Assembly: GCA_000496215.1 (NCBI GenBank)
Contig: KI543219.1
Location: forward strand, 178,989 to 197,914
DNA from: an uncultured archaeon A07HN63
Lineage (GTDB): Archaea > Halobacteriota > Halobacteria > Halobacteriales > Haloferacaceae
Direction: 5' to 3'
DNA length: 18,926 nt
The stretch's first letter is position 1. Each line of letters starts with the position of its first letter. This document shows, piece by piece, positions 13,997-18,926 of the stretch. The notes beneath the pieces are model-generated. The model had not been told where the DNA came from, did no database searches, and saw only the letters and a program-made list of their open reading frames with translations. The translations under genes were made by a program, and so were the position numbers.

Positions 13997-16900
13997 ATGG
14001 ACGACGTTAGCGACCAGTATTCGCCCGCCGATGTGGAGGCGGCGGCCGAAGCCCACTGGGACGAACACGACGCCTACGAGGCGACCAAGGCGGCCCACGC
14101 CGACGACCCGACCTTCTTTTTCGTCGACGGCCCGCCGTACACCTCCGGGCAGATGCACCTCGGGACCGCGTGGAACAAGACGCTCAAGGACGCCGTGATC
14201 CGCCAGAAGCGGATGACCGGCCATCAGGTCACCGACCGGCCGGGCTACGACATGCACGGCCTCCCTATCGAGGTCAAAGTCGAGGAGGAACTCGGCTTCG
14301 AGAGCAAGCAGGACATCGAAGAGTACGGGATGGAGGCGTTCATCGAGGAGTGCAAGGAGTTCGCCGAGACCAACCGCAAGGCGATGGACGACGATTTCCA
14401 GTCAATCGGCGCGTGGTTCGACTGGGACAACCCCTACAAGACCATCTCGCCGGAGTACATGGAGGCTGCGTGGTACGGCTTCAAGCAGGTCGCCGACCGT
14501 GGCCTCGTCGAGCAGGGCAAACGCTCGATCTCGCAGTGTCCGCGCTGTGAAACCGGGATCGCCAACAACGAGGTCGAGTACGATCAGGTCGAGGACCCCT
14601 CGATCTACGTCACATTCTCGCTTGCAGACCGCGAGGGCAGTCTCGTCATCTGGACGACGACACCGTGGACGATCCCCGCAAACACCTTCGTCGGCGTCGG
14701 CGAGGACCTCACGTACCAGCAGGTCCGTGCGACGAAAGACGGCGAAGAAGAGGTCCTCTACATCGCCGAATCCTGTGTCGACGACGTGCTCGGTAAAGGA
14801 CGGTACGACGACTACGAGGTCGAAGCCGAACTCGCTGGTGACGAACTCGTCGGCTGGGAGTACGAGCACCCACTCGCCGAGGAAGTCCCCAAGTATCCGA
14901 GTTTCGACGGCGCGGGCGAGGTCTATACCGCCGACTTCGTCGAGGGCGACCGCACCGGGCTCGTCCACGCTGCCCCCGGTCACGGTGAGGACGATTTCAA
15001 CCGCGGGCAGGAACTGGGCCTCGATATCTTCTGTCCCGTCGCCGGCGACGGTACCTACACCGACGCTGCCGGCAAATACGAGGGCGAGTTCGTCCGCGAC
15101 GCCAACGACGAGATCATCGCCGATCTCGACGCCAGCGGCGCGCTGCTGGCCGAGGAAACGTATACGCACTCCTACGGCCACTGCTGGCGCTGCGACACCG
15201 ATATCATCCAGCTGGCCACCGACCAGTGGTTCATCTCGATCACCGAGATCAAGGACGAACTGCTGGACAACATTGAGGAGGCCGAGTGGCACCCGCAGTG
15301 GGCCCGCGACAACCGCTTCCGTGACTTCATCGAAAACGCCCCCGACTGGAACGTCTCTCGACAGCGGTACTGGGGGATCCCGATCCCCATCTGGGTCCCA
15401 GAAAACGCCGGCGGCGACAACGGCGATGCAACGCTTGACGAGGAGATGATCGTCGTCGGCACGCGCGACGAACTCGCCGAACGCGCCGATCAGGAGATCG
15501 ACACCGACGAGATCGACCTCCACCGCCCGACCGTCGACGACATCACGATCACTGAGGCCGGCACAACCTACCGCCGGATCGAGGATGTCTTCGACGTGTG
15601 GCTGGACTCCTCGGTGGCAACCTGGGGCACGCTGGGGTATCCAACCGAGACCGAGGCCTTCGACGAGCTGTGGCCCGCCGACCTCATCATCGAGGCCCAC
15701 GACCAGACCCGCGGCTGGTTCTGGTCGCAACTCGGTATGGGAACGACCGCCTTCGGCGAGAGCCCCTACAAGGAGGTCCTGATGCACGGGTTCGCCAACG
15801 ACAAACACGGCCGCAAGATGTCCAAGTCGGTCGGCAACATCGTCACGCCGGAGGAGGCTATCGACCGTGCCGGCCGTGATCCGCTGCGGGCCTACCTCCT
15901 GAGCCACGACCAGCAGGGCGTCGATCTCTCCTTCGACTGGGACGGCCTCGGGAGCATGGTCGGCACGCTCAACATCTGCTGGAACGTCTTCCGGTTCCCG
16001 CTGACGTACATGGATCTCGACGGCTACGACCCCGCCGACCCGGATCTCAGCGAGGGCGAGCTGACAACCGTCGACGAGTGGGTGCTTTCGCGGCTGCAGG
16101 CCGTTATCGACGAGGCAACGGAGGCGTGGGACGACTACCGCATCGACGATGCGATCAACGCGGTGCTCGATTTCGTCACCGAAGATGTCTCGCGGTTCTA
16201 CATCAAGGCGACCCGCGAGCGGATGTGGGAGGAGGGTGATTCGCCCACGAAGATCGGTGCCTACGGGACCCTCGCCACCGTCATCGACGCCGTCATCCGC
16301 CTGCTGGCTCCGGTCACGCCATACATGGCCGAGGAGATGTACCAGACAATCGACGGTAGCGCGACGACCGTCCACGCGCTCGACTGGCCGGAAGTCGACG
16401 ATGACCTGCGGGACCCCGGTCTCGAAGCCGACATGGCCGTCCTCCGCGATGTGGAGGAGGCCGCGGCCAACGCCCGCCAGCGCGGCGGCCGCAAGCTCCG
16501 CTGGCCTGTCTCACGGGTCGTCGTCGAAACCGACGACGAAGGGGTCGCCAGCGCCGTTGACAACCTCGCCGACCTCCTCGGCGAGCGCGTCAACACCCGC
16601 GAGATCGAGGTCGTCGACGCGTTCGACGAACTGATCGAGTACGCCGAGCCACAGATGGGCGAGATCGGCCCCGCCTTCGGTGGCGACGCTCAGGACGTGA
16701 TGGAGGCGGTCGAGGGGGCGACCCGCGACGAAGTCGAGGCTGGTGTTGAGGTCGACGGCGAGACCGTTGAGCTTGAGGATGGAATGGTCGAATACCGCGA
16801 GGAGCCGCCGGAACACGTCACCGGCACCGATTTCGAGGGCGGCACGGTCTACGTCGATACGGCACTCACCGACGACCTCGAAGCCGAGGGGTACGCCCGC

Positions 16901-17155
16901 GACGTGATCCGCCGGATTCAGGAGATGCGCAAGGAACTCGATCTCGATGTCGAAAGCGAGATCAGCGTCGGCCTCGCGGTCGCAGACGACCGGGTTGCCG
17001 CGTTCGTCGACGAACACAGCGAGCTCATCAGTGAGGAGGTTCGGGCTGCCGAACTCACGGACGCGCCGAGCGAGGACGCCGACCGGCTGGAAACGTGGGA
17101 AATCGAGGACACCGAGGTCGAGATCGGTGTCTCCGTGCTGGCCGAGGCCGCCTGA
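13997..17155 (+). CDS. ileS: Isoleucyl-tRNA synthetase
   Basis: This class I aminoacyl-tRNA synthetase of 1052 residues charges tRNA-Ile. The nucleotide-binding HIGH-type motif appears as HLGT at 54-57 within PPYTSGQMHLGTAWN, the archaeal/eukaryotic-type IleRS variant. KMSKS is intact at 607-611 (GRKMSKSVGN). The large CP1 editing domain between about 190 and 420 includes WTTTPWTIPANTF and AAPGHGEDDF, which remove misactivated valine. WLDSSVATW near residue 535 is the usual core block. Cys pairs in CPRCETG and CWRCDT may bind zinc. The C-terminal anticodon-binding and tail domains run from about 690 onwards. Length is normal for the archaeal form and no break is seen. The gene is monocistronic, divergent from aRF1. 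Confidence 0.97.
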   Translation: MDDVSDQYSPADVEAAAEAHWDEHDAYEATKAAHADDPTFFFVDGPPYTSGQMHLGTAWNKTLKDAVIRQKRMTGHQVTDRPGYDMHGLPIEVKVEEELGFESKQDIEEYGMEAFIEECKEFAETNRKAMDDDFQSIGAWFDWDNPYKTISPEYMEAAWYGFKQVADRGLVEQGKRSISQCPRCETGIANNEVEYDQVEDPSIYVTFSLADREGSLVIWTTTPWTIPANTFVGVGEDLTYQQVRATKDGEEEVLYIAESCVDDVLGKGRYDDYEVEAELAGDELVGWEYEHPLAEEVPKYPSFDGAGEVYTADFVEGDRTGLVHAAPGHGEDDFNRGQELGLDIFCPVAGDGTYTDAAGKYEGEFVRDANDEIIADLDASGALLAEETYTHSYGHCWRCDTDIIQLATDQWFISITEIKDELLDNIEEAEWHPQWARDNRFRDFIENAPDWNVSRQRYWGIPIPIWVPENAGGDNGDATLDEEMIVVGTRDELAERADQEIDTDEIDLHRPTVDDITITEAGTTYRRIEDVFDVWLDSSVATWGTLGYPTETEAFDELWPADLIIEAHDQTRGWFWSQLGMGTTAFGESPYKEVLMHGFANDKHGRKMSKSVGNIVTPEEAIDRAGRDPLRAYLLSHDQQGVDLSFDWDGLGSMVGTLNICWNVFRFPLTYMDLDGYDPADPDLSEGELTTVDEWVLSRLQAVIDEATEAWDDYRIDDAINAVLDFVTEDVSRFYIKATRERMWEEGDSPTKIGAYGTLATVIDAVIRLLAPVTPYMAEEMYQTIDGSATTVHALDWPEVDDDLRDPGLEADMAVLRDVEEAAANARQRGGRKLRWPVSRVVVETDDEGVASAVDNLADLLGERVNTREIEVVDAFDELIEYAEPQMGEIGPAFGGDAQDVMEAVEGATRDEVEAGVEVDGETVELEDGMVEYREEPPEHVTGTDFEGGTVYVDTALTDDLEAEGYARDVIRRIQEMRKELDLDVESEISVGLAVADDRVAAFVDEHSELISEEVRAAELTDAPSEDADRLETWEIEDTEVEIGVSVLAEAA

Positions 17156-17241
17156 CCTCGGTTCGGAGCGACTGAGTGTCGGCTTGTGACCCGTCGGCGA
17201 CGAGCCACAGCCGTTTCGCACCCGGCAATCAGCCGACATGC

Positions 17242-17248
17242 TTAATAT
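17242..17248 (+). promoter_or_regulatory. TATA-like box of the DUF2178-XRE operon
   Basis: TTAATAT lies about 30-36 bp before the ATG at 17278. Transcription would start around 17270-17273, leaving a leader of only a few bases. The palindrome at 17254-17269 fills the space between the TATA box and the start site. Confidence 0.5.
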
Positions 17249-17253
17249 CGGGT

Positions 17254-17269
17254 GTAAAGTACGCTTTAC
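17254..17269. promoter_or_regulatory. 16-bp palindromic operator candidate
   Basis: GTAAAG-TACG-CTTTAC is a perfect 6-bp inverted repeat with a 4-bp centre. It lies between the TATA box and the start codon of the DUF2178-XRE operon, so a bound protein would block transcription initiation. A partial further half-site TGTAAAAC follows at 17270-17277. The XRE-type protein encoded second in the operon is the likely ligand, giving negative autoregulation (inference). Confidence 0.6.
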
Positions 17270-17277
17270 TGTAAAAC

Positions 17278-17709
17278 ATGTCTGACACCCTCCAGCCGAC
17301 GATCAGGACGGTCGCCGGTTCGCCACGCCGGTACAGACGCGTCGTCTACAGCATCTTCGCCGTCGGTATCGCCGGGCTGTTCGGCGGTATCGTCTTCGAG
17401 ATGCCGCTGGCCGGAACGACGGTCTACCTTCTTGGTGCGTGGCTCGGGAGCGGGCTGGCCGCTGTTCTCCCACGCGTGAGCGACACAACGCTGATCGACG
17501 AGCGCGACCAGGCTGTCCACCGGCGTGCCAGCGGGCTGGCGGTCAACGTCACCGGTGCTGTCGGAATTACCGTCGTTCCCGCGCTGTACGCGCTGTCGGC
17601 CGCCGAGGTCGTGACGATCACGCAAACGATGTGGGGTGCGATCTGGATGGGATCGGCGTTCTTCCTGCTCTGGGGTGGCTGTCTGTTCTACGTCGACAGG
17701 TTCCAGTAA
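17278..17709 (+). CDS. DUF2178 family membrane protein
   Basis: This 143-residue protein has four predicted membrane segments (about 23-40, 45-62, 83-105 and 118-138). Between segments 2 and 3 is a charged loop, SDTTLIDERDQAVHRRASG; the DERD-x-hydrophobic-x-x-R/K-A pattern is the signature of DUF2178 membrane proteins. Function is not established, though the family is commonly paired with small XRE-type regulators in archaea and Firmicutes. The ATG at 17278 is supported by the TATA box and palindrome immediately upstream. The XRE gene follows after 2 bp, so the two are cotranscribed and probably translationally coupled. Confidence 0.8.
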   Translation: MSDTLQPTIRTVAGSPRRYRRVVYSIFAVGIAGLFGGIVFEMPLAGTTVYLLGAWLGSGLAAVLPRVSDTTLIDERDQAVHRRASGLAVNVTGAVGITVVPALYALSAAEVVTITQTMWGAIWMGSAFFLLWGGCLFYVDRFQ

Positions 17710-17711
17710 CC

Positions 17712-17912
17712 ATGGACACCGATCTTCCGGAGCGGCGTGCAGCCGAGGACCTGAGTCAGGAAGCCCTCGCCGATGCGGTCGGTGTTACCCGCCAGACGAT
17801 CAACGCCATCGAGCGTGACCGCTACGATCCGTCGCTGGAACTCGCCTTCGAACTCGCCGACTACTTCGACTGCCGGATCGAGAACCTCTTCGAGCCGACA
17901 GCCGATGAGTAG
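17712..17912 (+). CDS. Small XRE-family HTH transcriptional regulator
   Basis: This 66-residue one-domain DNA-binding protein has the classic helix-turn-helix LSQEALADAVGVTRQTINAIE at about 14-34. The signature tail RYDPSLELAFELADYFDCRIENLFEP places it in the YozG-like group of mini XRE regulators. ATG at 17712 is 2 bp after the DUF2178 stop; the frame extends further upstream but overlaps the membrane protein gene and lacks family similarity there. The pairing with a DUF2178 membrane protein is recurrent, and the regulator likely represses its own operon through the palindrome at 17254-17269. The gene converges with hisH, with only 9 bp between stop codons. Confidence 0.9.
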   Translation: MDTDLPERRAAEDLSQEALADAVGVTRQTINAIERDRYDPSLELAFELADYFDCRIENLFEPTADE

Positions 17913-17921
17913 ACGAGGCAG

Positions 17922-18575
17922 CTACTGGTCGGCACAGAGGTCGACGAAGTTCCGCAGGATTCGCAGCCCGGTCTCGCCGCTCTTCTCGGGGTGGAACTGC
18001 GTGCCGAAGATGGTGCCGTCCTCGTTGGCGATGACCGATGGGAAGTCGACACCGTAGTCCGTGCTGGCGACGACCGCGTGCTCATCGTCGGGGGCGGCGT
18101 AGTAGGAGTGGACGAAGTAGGCGTACTCGCCGTCGACGCCGTCGACGAGCGGGTGCTCGCGCTGGATGTCGAGTTCGTTCCAGCCCATGTGTGGGACCTT
18201 CTGGTCGACATCGAATCTGACGTTGGTGCCGGGGATGAAATCGAGGCCCTCGACATCGCCCTCGCCGGCGTGTTCGGCCTCCTCGCTGGAGCCGAGCAGC
18301 ATCTGCATGCCGAGACAGATGCCGAAGATCGGTTGCCCGCGGTCGGCAGCCTCGGCGAGCGCCTCGCGGTAGGGACCGGCGTTCTCCATGCCCTCGCGGA
18401 ACGCGCCGACGCCGGGGAGGACGATCCCGTCGGCGTCGGCGAACTCGGAGGGGTCGTCGGTGATCGTCACGCCCGCGTTCGCACGTTCAAGCCCGCGGGT
18501 GACGCTCCGGAGGTTCCCGAGCCCGTAGTCGACGACGACGACCTCTGCGGCGGTCGCCTGCTGTGTGGTGGCCAC
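17922..18575 (-). CDS. hisH: Imidazole glycerol phosphate synthase glutamine amidotransferase subunit
   Basis: This 217-residue class I glutamine amidotransferase releases ammonia from glutamine for HisF, which makes imidazole glycerol phosphate and AICAR in histidine synthesis. The nucleophile Cys87 is in FGICLGMQML, and the His195-Glu197 pair is in TQFHPEKSG. The start motif VVVVDYGLGNLRSV (about 12-25) and the PGVGAF loop (54-59) are HisH hallmarks, as is PHMGWN at 128-133. Length is normal, with about ten extra N-terminal residues (MATTQQATAA) before the first strand. hisF and other his genes are not in the window, so histidine genes are scattered here. No obvious TATA box lies at leaderless distance. 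Confidence 0.96.
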   Translation of the reverse strand: MATTQQATAAEVVVVDYGLGNLRSVTRGLERANAGVTITDDPSEFADADGIVLPGVGAFREGMENAGPYREALAEAADRGQPIFGICLGMQMLLGSSEEAEHAGEGDVEGLDFIPGTNVRFDVDQKVPHMGWNELDIQREHPLVDGVDGEYAYFVHSYYAAPDDEHAVVASTDYGVDFPSVIANEDGTIFGTQFHPEKSGETGLRILRNFVDLCADQ

Positions 18576-18707
18576 ATCGGCGTTTCGCGGCCGACCGGCA
18601 AGTGGCTTTCCGTTGGCCCACTGTTTGCGACCGACCGACCAGTTTCGTCTCTTGGGGAGCAGGTACTCGCCGTGAGTCGTTCGACTTGCTGAGCCAGCCG
18701 ACCGGCG

Positions 18708-18926
18708 TCAGGCCGCGTCGTCGACCACGAGGTCGAACTGGTCGTGTTCGGCGGCGGCGTTGAGGACGATACTCGTGTTTGTCTCACGGATTTCGGTGTC
18801 GGTGAGGAGTTGCTTGATCCGGTCGTCCATGTCGTCGGTGTCCTCGAATTTCCCGATGGCGACGATGTCGTGGTCACCGGTGACCTCGTAGACACTGACC
18901 AGTCCGGGGTTTCTCGCGCAGGCGGT
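18708..18926 (-). CDS. Lrp/AsnC-family regulator, C-terminal part (cut by window edge)
   Basis: The visible 72 residues are the RAM (ligand-sensing, oligomerisation) domain of an Lrp/AsnC regulator. [20 protein letters not shown] is the typical strand pair with the GDHD turn. [20 protein letters not shown] follows, with the conserved I-x-x-T-x-T-x-I pattern, and then [20 protein letters not shown] to the TGA at 18708. The N-terminal HTH lies beyond the window. These regulators sense amino acids or related metabolites. It is upstream of hisH on the same strand, with 132 bp between, so cotranscription is possible but not required. Confidence 0.9.
   Translation of the reverse strand, partial: TACARNPGLVSVYEVTGDHDIVAIGKFEDTDDMDDRIKQLLTDTEIRETNTSIVLNAAAEHDQFDLVVDDAA

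Noticed and set aside
14402..16375. 657-residue open frame on the minus strand
   Set aside because: It lies entirely inside ileS in antisense. Long shadow frames are common in GC-rich genomes, and ileS shows all family motifs.
17439..17711. Upstream extension of the XRE regulator frame
   Set aside because: It overlaps the DUF2178 gene and is Arg/Cys-rich. The family begins at about ATG 17712.
18655..18705. tRNA-like stretch with GTTCGA and a downstream CCA
   Set aside because: No acceptor stem, D-arm or anticodon arm can be built around it. The short palindrome AGTCG-TT-CGACT explains the resemblance.
1..18926. CRISPR array, rRNA, prophage or intact insertion sequence
   Set aside because: I saw no regularly spaced repeats, rRNA motifs, integrase or transposase genes, or terminal inverted repeats flanking a transposase.

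Overview
The window comes from the chromosome of a halophilic archaeon (class Halobacteria). The predicted proteins are strongly acidic and rich in Asp and Glu, and most of the DNA is GC-rich. The gene set is archaeal and partly haloarchaeal: diphthine synthase, glycerol-1-phosphate dehydrogenase, archaeal release factor aRF1, archaeosortase A and a DtxR/FeoA-type metal regulator. Several genes have a TATA-like element about 27 bp before the start codon, as expected for leaderless haloarchaeal transcripts. I cannot name the genus.

Layout. 1-144 is the tail of an unrecognised gene. 186-1529 holds a DUF456 membrane protein and dph5. 1602-4205 is a divergent pair: a GMC-family FAD oxidoreductase and a DUF1724/FilR1-type winged-helix regulator whose frame is broken, with a perfect inverted repeat between them. 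4206-6126 is AT-rich and carries a soluble double-PAS histidine kinase; the same 10-mer occurs near both edges of this segment. 6127-10824 is a run of minus-strand genes: artA (archaeosortase A), a universal stress protein, a small membrane protein, a degenerate NAD-kinase-like protein, a frameshifted DUF420 membrane protein and egsA (G1P dehydrogenase, which makes the archaeal lipid backbone). 10948-11441 is a RelB/RelE-like toxin-antitoxin pair whose toxin frame lacks a normal start codon. 11514-13528 is a DtxR-family regulator and aRF1, the latter with a +1 disruption near its C-terminus. A 468-bp intergenic stretch with nested inverted repeats follows, then ileS (13997-17155). 17278-17912 is a DUF2178 membrane protein with its XRE-type regulator, preceded by a palindrome at the promoter. 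17922-18575 is hisH, and 18708-18926 is the C-terminal part of an Lrp/AsnC regulator cut by the window edge.

Functional themes are translation (dph5 modifies EF-2, aRF1 terminates, ileS charges tRNA-Ile), the cell envelope (egsA for lipids, artA for processing and lipid attachment of surface proteins) and small regulatory modules. The most notable pattern is three separate one-base frame disruptions, each at a one- or two-base G or C run. One lies in a gene expected to be essential (aRF1), which argues that at least some are sequence errors. I see no CRISPR array, rRNA, convincing tRNA or intact insertion sequence. No clearly new system stands out. The best leads are the CTG-started toxin, the three operator-like palindromes next to regulators, the possible kinase island and the structured aRF1-ileS intergenic region.
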